Assembly: GCA_037367355.1 (NCBI GenBank)
Contig: CM074697.1
Coordinates: 2,666,001 to 2,730,000, forward strand
Reading direction: 5' to 3'
DNA: 64,000 nt
Origin: Neoscytalidium dimidiatum
Taxonomy: Eukaryota > Ascomycota > Dothideomycetes > Botryosphaeriales > Botryosphaeriaceae
The position numbers and the translations under genes are program-made. The notes under the pieces were generated by a model. The model was not told the origin of the DNA, made no database searches, and saw nothing but the letters and a program-made list of their open reading frames with translations. This document shows, one piece after another, positions 37,247-46,042 of this stretch; position 1 is the first letter of the stretch, and each line of letters opens with the position of its first letter.

Positions 37247-39209
37247 TCACACCCCACACAGCCCCGGCACCTTCCCAGCGCCCACGCCCACCAGCCCGTC
37301 GATGTACCCCAGAAACACGTCCGCATCCAGCATGTCCAGCGCGCCCAGGTCCGGATGCGAGCTCCGCAGCACCTGCCCGCCCCAGAGGACGCGGACGTAC
37401 CCCTTCTTGCTACCAGCCGCGCCCTTCTTCCTGTAGACCTCGAACACCACCTCGGCCCCCATCCCGGGCCAAACCATCACCTCCGCCTGCAGGACGCTCA
37501 GCAGCCGCGACACCGACCCATCGTGCGCAACGTTGTGCCTGTACCTGACCCTCCCTTCCCCTTCGTCCCCATCACCGCCACCACCACCACCACCACCACC
37601 ACCACCTCCTCCTCCTCCTCCTCCCCCCTCCTCCGCCACCGTCCCCCCCAGCGCGGCGCGAATGTTCCCCGCCACCTCGCCCACCCACACCCCGTACGCG
37701 CCCACGCTCGCGGCCAGCGTCGCCGGCCCGGCGCCCCGATACACCCACCCGTACTCCCACTGGCCCAGGCGGAACACCGCGTCCGCCTGGGCCGGGGTCA
37801 CGCACGCCGAGGAGGAGCCGGTGTTGGCGCAGGGGAGCGGCTTGGCGTGGCACAGGCGCGCGGACAGGTTGTCGTAGTAGTGGTCCCAGCTGCGGTGCCA
37901 GGCGTCGTCGTCGGCGGGGACGGCGGAGACGGCGTCGAGGGCGGCGAAGAGCGGGGCGGAGCGGGCGAGGTGGGCGCGCCAGGTCGGGTTGGTGGCGCTC
38001 GAGCCGGGGCCGAAGGTGGAGGCGAGGGATGTGGCGGCCGGGCAGGAGTAGCTCGGCTCGAGGGAGTCGATGGAGGGGGGTTGGATTTTGAGGGGGAGGA
38101 GGAGGGGCGGGGCGGTGTCGTTGGAGAGGTGCGGGGGGAGGAAGCCGGCGAGGAGCATGCTGGCGACTTGGGAGGTGATGACGTTGTTCGTGACGCGGAA
38201 TTCGGTGGCGGAAAGGAGGTGGTCGGTGGAGGGGAGGAAGGAGAGCAGGTCGTGGTAGACGGCCCAGAGGTCGGCGCCGTGCTGCCAGGAGTCATCGAGG
38301 CCGCCGCGCGTGATCTGAGGGAACTGGCAGGTTCCGTTGAAGCCGCTGGGCGCGAAGGGGTTGCTTGGCGGGCTGTAGACGCTCCAGTAGGTGCGGGCAG
38401 AGGCGTTGCCGGGCGGGTTGAGCGGCGCGCCTGAGTAGAAGAGGCCTTCGTCGTTGCAGTACCAGGGGTATGACTCTACCGGGAAGGTGTTGTCGGCGTA
38501 GGGGGTTCGTTTGTGGTGACGGTGGATCTGCGGGTGATTGTGTTGGTTATGGGCGAGAAATGGGTGGACACAGTGGGCCATTTTCAATGGGAACAGTCTG
38601 GAAACGCAAAGAAAAAAAAAAAAAGATTGAATTGCAGATAAAGACGTGGGCTTGAAATGGCGTAAATCAATTGACCCAAGCTCTTCCACGATCAAGATCA
38701 CTCCGGATTGAAGAACAACTACGAAAAGATAACTGAATAACGAAAAGGAAAAGGGTATAATGCCCAACGTTCACGCAGTAGAGAAATGGTCAACTTACCA
38801 CCTCTACATACTCCAGCTGATACTCATCTGGCGCTCTTGGATACTCAGAGGCCCTTACATGAGGCATGTTACACCAGTTATACGTTCCGTAAGGCACGCC
38901 CTCCGGCAGCTGCGAGCTGTTGAAAACGAAACCATGTACCCCCGTCCCATTGATAACTTCGTCGAGGTTCGTAATCCACGTCGAGTTCGGCGGATACCAG
39001 CCGGAGACGGAGCTGTTCAGCGAGGCCGCCGACATGTCTGCCGCCGCTGCCGTAAACGACGCGCCAGTCAAGGGTATCTGCGCCGGGTTGATGCGCGAGC
39101 CGGTGGCGGTACCGATCAGCAGCAGGCTCGCGCCAGTGACGGCGAGCAGCAGGACTATATATCCCGAGCGCGCTGGCCATGCCACCGCCATGTCCTGCTT
39201 TGCGTCCAT
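37247..39209 (-). CDS. Histidine acid phosphatase family protein, N-terminal membrane anchor
   Basis: Branch-2 histidine phosphatase, predicted to hydrolyse phosphomonoesters on the outer or lumenal side of a membrane. Exons 39209-38799 and 38527-37247 give 563 residues. Residues about 14-38 (GYIVLLLAVTGASLLLIG) form a signal anchor. A family motif (YNWCNMPHVRASEYP) precedes the active site RHHKRTP (140-146), in which the usual Gly after RH is His, and the C-terminal proton donor motif is AHDGS (HD). The 271-nt intron ends directly before the codons for IHRHHKRTP; the join EYVEV-IHRHHKRTP fits the family. Oddities: about 18 consecutive glycines just upstream of the HD motif, and an intron open in the same frame with its own ATG at 38767. 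It lies alone beside repeat-rich DNA. Confidence 0.85.
37574..37625. repeat. Trinucleotide run coding for poly-glycine
   Basis: ACC repeated nine times followed by TCC six times on the plus strand (GGT and GGA codons on the minus strand), inside the acid phosphatase coding sequence. It encodes about 18 glycines and is likely to vary in length between strains. Confidence 0.85.
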
Positions 39210-39880
39210 GGCGCGCTGGTCATGACTGGGTGGGGGTTTTCTCTGTGGGCGTTGAGGCGGTTGATCGATGTAGCCGGGGTCCGCGTGCTCGTGGGAAAGC
39301 CTCTAATTGGCGCCGTCCCCTGCGCCCGCCCCAGGTCCCTGCAGTCACGGAGCTTACGGGAAGGGCGATGGACGCTGCCGATGTTACATCTCGCTTCGGG
39401 GTGCGGACGGGGAACGAGATTGGAAGATCCGATAGCTGATTGTTCGCCCGCGAGGGAAAGGGCTGCGCGCATGCGAAGGGAATGGTGTCCAGCCAGCGTT
39501 GGGAGGTTCGGTTGAGTAGCGGCCACGACTACTCTTCTGCCTCTACTCACCACCGAATTTGGGCCTCAATGAGACAAGGCAGTCTCGCATATATTATACG
39601 AGGAATAGAACAGAAATTCTAGGGAGATTGATTGTCCCGTTTTGTCTTATTCTGAGCTAGGTGTCGTTCGCATCCGTCCATACTACACAGCTACTGTTCA
39701 ACGCGTTGCGATCTTTAGATATCTGGTCGCCGAAGAAGGGAAAGCGGCATGCGCTAGCTGGCGCGAATCCTGATTCGATCAGAACGACATCGGATCTATC
39801 AGGAGATCGAGTGTCTGTGAGAACTCTTCGTATTAGCATATCACATACTGAAGACCAGATTCGAGTAAATGGAAAGGAAA
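39210..39880. other. Upstream flank of the acid phosphatase gene
   Basis: No gene seen. Probable promoter of the minus-strand acid phosphatase gene, GC-rich near the gene and becoming AT-richer from about 39.55 kb, where the repeat-like region begins. Confidence 0.5.
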
Positions 39881-39914
39881 GGCATTTTATCAGAAAAGCT
39901 CCCAGGTGATCATG

Positions 39915-39995
39915 GACACCATTTCCTTTCGGCGGTTGTCTACATAGTGAAGTGTTGCGCCCAAATTAAGACGCTCATCAGAGAACGGGGTGTTA
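39915..39995 (-). ncRNA. Degenerate paralogue of the box C/D RNA candidate at 40.2 kb
   Basis: Read on the minus strand, TTCTCT, GATGAGCGTC, ACTTCA, TATG and GAAAGGAA occur in the same order and spacing as in the candidate at 40194-40256. The C box survives as CTGATGA, but the D box position reads CCGA instead of CTGA. A GTAAAT donor lies about 35 bases upstream. I read it as a decayed tandem copy; it may not be functional. Confidence 0.25.
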
Positions 39996-40193
39996 GGGAG
40001 GACGTGCTGTGCAATTTACCTTTTGATCATGCGCTGTGTGACGTCTCTCTACCCGACTGGCTTATCGGGCTTAGTAGGAGGTCCTGCGCAATCTCACAGT
40101 GTTAGAAAAGTGCAAAGCGAATATTGAATTCCATACACCAGGCTGGGAACTGATCTTTGGAGTCAGACACCTTTCGTAAGCATTGATAACCAA

Positions 40194-40256
40194 TTCCTTT
40201 CAGATAGTTATCTGCATATGAAGTGGCATGCGCTACAGGACGCTCATCATAGAGAA
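40194..40256 (-). ncRNA. Candidate intronic box C/D snoRNA
   Basis: On the minus strand: C box ATGATGA (40250-40244), D box CTGA (40203-40200), and flanks ATTCT and GGAAT that can pair as a terminal stem (with one G-U pair). It lies inside a putative intron (donor 40289, acceptor 40084), about 35 bases after the donor. A degenerate copy lies about 260 bases further along. I could not match its guide region, upstream of the D box, to rRNA. Chance C/D pairs do occur, so this stays a candidate. Confidence 0.35.
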
Positions 40257-40379
40257 TGGATGGATGTGGGACAGGCCGAAACGACTTACTTTGTAATATG
40301 TCATGTCTGTTCAGCCAGCTTCTGGTTGGGTTAGCACAATCTTGCCCCGGCAAACCCAAAGCCCACTACGCATAGAAAA

Positions 40380-41000
40380 GCAAAGCAGGAGCTTTCAGTA
40401 CTGTTTTCTCGTTCGATCTTGCGGGAAAAATGCCGGACGAGCCAGTGGCACTGCAAAGACATGTCAGTAGTAACTTTCTAAGGCGACTTACAAACCTTCA
40501 TCTCTAAGAAGCATACTCAGCGGGCGTCTGTATATCCTGAAACAGTTTTAACTCGCCACTCATGGAAAAGCTGATTGACAAGCCTTTTGCTGCTGGGTGG
40601 TATTTGATCTTGCGGAATAAGTCGTGGATGATGACACTGAGCAGCCACATCCAGCAAGTAATCCGCGGCTAGCTAACCCTCTGTATTTTAGAGACAGGTC
40701 GCGCGTGCGCTTGCATGTCTCAACAGGTGGAATCCCATCGCTCATGGAAGGTAGAGCGAGAGCCCAGATGTCCCGTGACATGTTGATTTTGCGATAATAC
40801 TGCGGACACATGGCACTGAACAGCCACGCCTGTGCTATGCACCGTATTGGTTCCGGATATAACTATCCGCTTGCTGACCTAGCAAAAAAGTCAGTTTGTC
40901 GCAGTACATCCGTAGCTGACCGCCAATTGAAAGAGCGATAGCCTTAGTTGAGAACGTCCTGTTTGATCTTGCGGTATTCTTTAGGAAGTGGAATAGATGT
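40380..41000. repeat. Degenerate ~180-bp tandem repeat
   Basis: The core GATCTTGCGG occurs at 40415, 40606 and 40965 with a variant GATTTTGCGA at 40785, so the spacing is 191, 179 and 180. Other words keep the same phase: CTCATGGAA at about 40559 and 40741, and a GRCACTG..CAGCCAC block at about 40634 and 40812. Copies are strongly diverged outside these words. Confidence 0.6.
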
Positions 41001-41689
41001 CTCCAGATCTTTTACCGCAACGGCCTAAGTGCCATTCCGGCTTGTCTATGCTCGTGAAGCTAAGATGAGAAACCGTTTTTTCTCGCATCATACCTAGTTG
41101 TAACAGCATCTGGAAGCATCTCATTGCGATTGTGTAACTTTGAGTAGCTGATAGCTAGATTGTGGAAAGAACCGTAGCGAACAACTGCAGGCGCTTTTGC
41201 GAGAGGGGTCTTTATTATTTTTTTTGTTCTTCGACAGACGCTGAGCGCCAGACTTCTGGTCCTGTGAGACACGCATTAGCTCCCGGGTATAGAAAGAATG
41301 AGAGAGGAAAAAAAAAAAAAAGACAGCCAGCTTCTCGAGATGGTAGACTGTGCATGTACCGCGGAAGACTCTGAGGCAACTCCATGTGAAGTGCCGTAAT
41401 TAAGTATACTGCGGATTTTGTTCTAGCGGCCGTTTATTCCGGTACATCCATGGAAAAGGTCGAATCGGGATGGTTGGGCCGCTGACCCAAAAACGGCGGA
41501 AGAAGAAACAGTGAGTGTGATGGAGTAAGTGACGCGGACTTACCTGTGATTGCTGTGAAGTTTTTGACAGAGGGAGGGTGTAGCAAGGCCCCCTGGACGC
41601 TGCTCTCTTAGTTTCTCAACTGAATTATAAAAATTTGGATCGTGTGCTTTGTCCCCCGTGACTGTTCACCGCACCGCCATAACTGAAGA

Positions 41690-42213
41690 CGAGCAGCTTC
41701 CAGAGTGGGTTTTCGATCTTGGCCCAGGCACTGCAGCGGCTTCTGTAGAAACCAAGCAAGCAGCCGCCCAGCTGCTCATCCTTGGGGTTGGAAGACCAGC
41801 TGGATTCCGGGCCTCTGATGGAACATTTGACTTACCTGTAAGCTTCACTGAGTTGCCGATTCGGTGTCTGCCTTCTTTTTCAGATCAAAAACCATGAGAA
41901 ACAGAGATATTTTGCAGCCTCTGCCTTCTCCGCTCTTCGGTTTCCTAACAAGGGGTTGGCGGTGGCGGTCGTTTTTCAATCTCCTCATCAGCATTCACCC
42001 CTTCTCTACACATTGAGACGAGCAGCTTCTGAGATGGGTGTTCAACTAAGAAATTCATATCGTCAGTATGTAGGAGAACGGTCGTACCGCTATCTTTTAA
42101 CCTTGAAAAGAGCAGCTTCAGTAGAACTCCGATTTGATATTGGCCCAGGCATAGGCTGAAGGGGCTTCTTCAGAAACCAAGCACGTAGCCGCCCAGCTAC
42201 TCATCCACAGGCA
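41690..42213. repeat. Diverged direct duplication of a ~95-bp block
   Basis: The block at about 41690-41783 recurs at about 42109-42209: GAGCAGCTTC, then TTGGCCCAGGCA, then GGCTTCT, AGAAACCAAGCA and AGCCGCCCAGCT with CTCATCC. The spacing is about 420 bases and the two copies differ by small insertions and substitutions, including shifts that would break any shared reading frame. Confidence 0.7.
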
Positions 42214-44129
42214 ACTTCGAAAGAGCAGCCGGGTTCCAGGCCGTTCTCCGATTTATTCTTTGTGTTTGTCCGGCAAGTAGCGACACTGCTCTCCGATACT
42301 TTCGAGAAGGGCAGCTCTTTTACAAGCCGTGTTTTGATCTTGGCCAAGACATGCAGGAGGTTCCCGAGGGCCACTCACACGCAGTCACATCCGGTCAATC
42401 TCCCCCAGAAGATCAACTAGATGTTGAGGCCGTGTGACGTCATTGCGGTATTCAAAGCATGTAGTCGTTGCCTCTACTCAGTTCAGAGTAGTCACAAGGA
42501 CCAGCAATCGCTCTTCATCAGCGCTGCGGAGAACAGCAGTGACGCAGTCCATTCATGCGAGAAAAGCAGGAAGCTGCCAGATCTTGGCCGGTGTAGAACT
42601 TACCATCGTATGATTGAATCGTTAGAGCCACTGATTCCGTATGTCCGTGCACTTAATCAAGGCCGTATCCCTGTCTCGAGGAAAGGCCCCCAGTAACGTA
42701 CGATGTTGCTCTTGGCCATTTCTGGCATTACCAGCCGTCTGATCTTCGATTGTGGCGAAGAAAAGCCGGAGCTCTTGGCCGTAGGTAAAGGAGAAGAGAA
42801 ATAGAGTATAAGTGGAAAGGAAGGGCATGAGGAAAGAAAAGTGGAAAGTAAGAAAGAAACAAAGAACGAGAATGAGACTGATCTAATATTGGAACTCAGA
42901 TAAAGGAAATTTTCATGGAACGATCATAAGTAAAATTTGTAGAGAAAGCAACTCGCGGAATCAAGGCAATCCAGTAGAGCTATGTTAGTGAGGTATGTCT
43001 CCCATGGTCAGTAGAGCATGCTCGCTTCTCACAGCATGCCCCGATCTCAAGCATGGGATTTTGATCTTGGCTATGCTGGGTTCCGCCAGGTCGGCTGAAG
43101 TATCCATATGAAAGAATACTCAATCCGAAATGTGCAGTGATAATAGCCGCCATTGACGGAAAGCGGTTCTTCGAGTCGCAGGAATGCGTCTGGGGCTTTG
43201 GGTCGTGATAAGGTTCTAATTGATTCTGTTGTACAAAGTCAGTCCCTGTTGGATCGTAGGTATGCCATACGCGGGGTTATGTCACTTGGATTGCCAAGTC
43301 ACGGCAATTTCTCTTGCTAGAACCTAACTTTGACCAAGTTTTTCATCTTGGCCGGCAAATGCGGTTTCCTGAAGGATCCCAAAATTTGCGAGAGGGGTGA
43401 TCAAATTCCATCTTACGGAATTGATCGCATCAACGGCCATTAAACTACGGAGATTTCGAACTTACCTGACTGTGAAAGCTGGCTCAGTACAAGGACGACT
43501 GCGTTCCTGCCGAGAGAACCAGTGATGAGGTGTCAAGAACGGAAGACTAGAAGGAGCTTTTGCCAATGAGTTCAGCCAAAAGTGCTGAGGTGAATGGAAT
43601 GACGCTTCTACTTCGTGAGTATGTCTGCATCTTTATAGACGGCTTGCTCCGGTTTCTCGAGACCAGCCCCACTGTTGAGATGCATTTTTGATCTTGGCTG
43701 CTTTTGCTAACTCCGACACAGGTTCCTATAAAGGCCCCTAAGGGGAGGTTGTGGTAGGCCAATTCCCGAAGCACAGCTAGGCTGGCTCTGGCGGAACTGG
43801 CCGCACTGCAGCCGATGTGTAGGATGGACAGTATAAAGAGATTGGGAAACTCACTGGAAGATTATTCTTCTTAATCCGATTTAACTACGATTAGAAGATA
43901 AATGTTGGCTCTGTTCATGATCAGTCGCACAAATGATAATGAACCAACAGTAAAGTGGAATTGTGGGTTTGGATGGTGGAAACGGTGCTTTAGTGAGTTC
44001 GTGAGATTATACTTAAAGTGAGCATCTGGAAAAGATTAGCAGCCAGCCTCGGATATTTTCGACGAATGGATTGCAAGAGCAAGGAGTCAATCAGATTTCT
44101 TTTCGAGAATGATGTCCGCATGGATAACC

Positions 44130-44208
44130 TCATCTCAGGATACCCTGCGGCGGTTCCATTCAGAACTCGTTCTCACAGGTCGCAGTGTTTTCTTTGTCAT
44201 CATTCGAG
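44130..44208 (-). ncRNA. Candidate intronic box C/D snoRNA (with D')
   Basis: On the minus strand: C box ATGATGA (44203-44197), an internal CTGA (44163-44160) as possible D', and D box CTGA (44138-44135), flanked by CTC and GAG that can pair. It lies about 45 bases after the GTAAGT donor at 44246, in a putative intron ending with branch GCTAAT and TTTTCCAG near 44026. No C' box is clear, and I could not name an rRNA target. Confidence 0.35.
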
Positions 44209-45807
44209 CTGGTGGTTCAAGTATCTAGTAGGAGATAGCAACTTACTTGGTCGTAGAAACGATTATGAATCTTCGCCTCCTAGGGGTATTTTCATTCGAA
44301 GGATATGGGAGTCGGAAGCACCTGCCAGAAAAGACTTGTTCCAGCAAAGCGAACAGACTGGCTCATGCTTTCAGTGATGGTTGCCGCTCTCGACCAACGT
44401 CGGGAACTCGTACGAACTCTGTAGCCTAAGTTTAGCTCAATGATTGAGTCGCGCTCATTTACGAGAGATAGGGCGAATCGAAGGTCGAGTGGTTGACTTA
44501 CATCTGTGAGATGTTGAGCAGCGCCACTGAGTTGGGGGGCGACAGCAAGAATCTGGAGCTGCGCTCGCAAGAAAGACAAAGGCAACATCAAATGAATGTA
44601 TCGCCTGTCATATCTCTTGCTTCTAGATCTATTGTCGAAAGTGCGCTTGATTTGGGTGGCTCAGTGCGTCGGTGGATAAGTCGCGTCGCAAGCTGATGTC
44701 GCAAGCGCGCAGTTGCGCTGCTGCGGACCCTGCGACTGATGATCTTGGAAATGGCCCTAACTAGAGCCGAAGGTCTCAGTGAAAGACGTCGAAGATCCAT
44801 GGTAAGTGCTAATTGTAGAAGTGTTGGTGAGAAACGACTAGCATCGCGGTCTGCGCTGGTCAGATGGTGACCGAAGGTAACCGCGCAAGAAGATCTTGTG
44901 GTGACCAGCTGACACAAGCTAGCAAAGCGCCAGAAGCGAGACTTACCATCCTTATTGCCGATCGGTAGAAGAATCTAGATGGAACCGATTTGAAGAGGTT
45001 GAAAGTGTTGAGCTGAGGACTATGCGCCGAAGACGTGAGCTGAGCGCGTCGATGCGCGCGTCACCAACGTCCTGGACAGCGCACGGCTGACGTCACAACT
45101 GATGACCATGTTTTCAAATGAGGAGGAACCTATTCGTGTTTCTTGATCAGCTGTCATGAAGGCAAATGAGCCTTGATCGAAGGCAGCTTGCCGCGGATGT
45201 GTGTGTGGCCACAGAGCGCAGAGGGTCAGCGCAGAACACCGACTCAGCGCCAGCCTCGACCAGTAGACAAGACCACCGCAGAGGATCAGAGAATGCATCT
45301 GAGATGCATAGTCAGTCGCTTGCGTATGATTCAAGGCGCTTATAGCGGAGTTGTCGTGCTGGAGGAGTAGGTGTTGAGCCGGTGACGCCTTGTGAGCCAC
45401 CAGGTCCGTCCAACCCCGTCGCGTGCATTTGCAGCGCCGAGGATGCAAGATCTGGGGTTACAAGGATACACAGGAGATATTCTAGGTCAGAAACTTACTT
45501 TGAGCATTGTGCGAGAGAGGAGGGGAGCGTTTTGTGGGTTTCGATGATGAGGTAGGTGGAGTTGTTGTGGAGGGAAAGGCAGGCGGGCGAGGAGGAAAAA
45601 TCAACACCTGCGCCCGCCTATGTGATCTACTAGCGCAAAACACTTTCAGCAAAATAGGCAGTCATGTTACCATACGCTCCGTGCGCCGCTACGCCGCCCG
45701 ATATTGGCTTCCCCTGACCACCCGCTCAGCCTCTCATTCACGAATAGCACTTATGGTCCTTACCCAGCTTGCCGCATCGTCTGCACAGCAGAACCTGCTG
45801 CAGCAAA

Positions 45808-46042
45808 ATGGAATCCTCATCTCCCTTGACCCTGTCTTTAACATTCACTGGACCAGGTCGCAACTTCGGTTTTACCTCCGCGCTGCTCAAGCGACCCTCG
45901 CTTCGCGGCACGATGCGCGTTGTCATCAAGGTAAGTATCAGCGACAACCTGTCTTCGATCGCCATTCTGAGACCACCAACAGAAGGCTAAGAACAGGCCC
46001 AAGAAGCTGTTCTATCTCCGCCGCGAGTCCGCCAACCGGTAG
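45808..46042 (+). CDS. Possible small spliced gene, 60 residues, unknown function
   Basis: Two exons, 45808-45930 and 45983-46042, give a basic 60-residue product ending KKAKNRPKKLFYLRRESANR, with stop TAG at 46040-46042. The intron GTAAGTATC..CAACAG (52 nt) is well formed. A second well-formed intron (donor about 46042, branch CCTAAC, acceptor TTTGTAG about 46099) would lie directly after the stop, so the 3' leader may be spliced, or the true frame may differ. I do not recognise the protein. It diverges from the putative minus-strand host transcript, which makes a shared promoter possible. The splice sites are better supported than the protein. Confidence 0.3.

Larger units (their letters stand above)
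40084..45500 (-). ncRNA. Possible multi-intron non-coding transcript (snoRNA host-like)
   Basis: On the minus strand ten perfect GTAAGT donors occur (G at 45498, 44946, 44501, 44246, 43465, 42603, 41835, 41543, 40491, 40289); about 1.3 would be expected by chance in 5.2 kb, and the plus strand has two. Several are followed by plausible branch and acceptor pairs, for example TTCTAACAC..TTGCGCAG (acceptor at 40084) and TGCTAATC..TTTTCCAG (about 44026). No conserved reading frame joins the intervals between them. Two putative introns hold box C/D-like elements. The arrangement resembles snoRNA host genes known from filamentous fungi. The ends given are approximate and transcription is unproven. 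Confidence 0.35.

Noticed and set aside
37355..38434. 359-codon plus-strand frame
   Set aside because: Antisense to the acid phosphatase exon; low-complexity Gly/Val/Glu composition with no domain.
42479..42512. Minus-strand CTGATGA..CTGA element
   Set aside because: C at the first position of the C box, too little space between boxes and no terminal stem.
43507..43590. Plus-strand box C/D-like element (GTGATGA ... CTGA with ACC/GGT stem)
   Set aside because: Opposite in strand to the donor series and without a paralogue; the chance expectation for such pairs in 64 kb is several.
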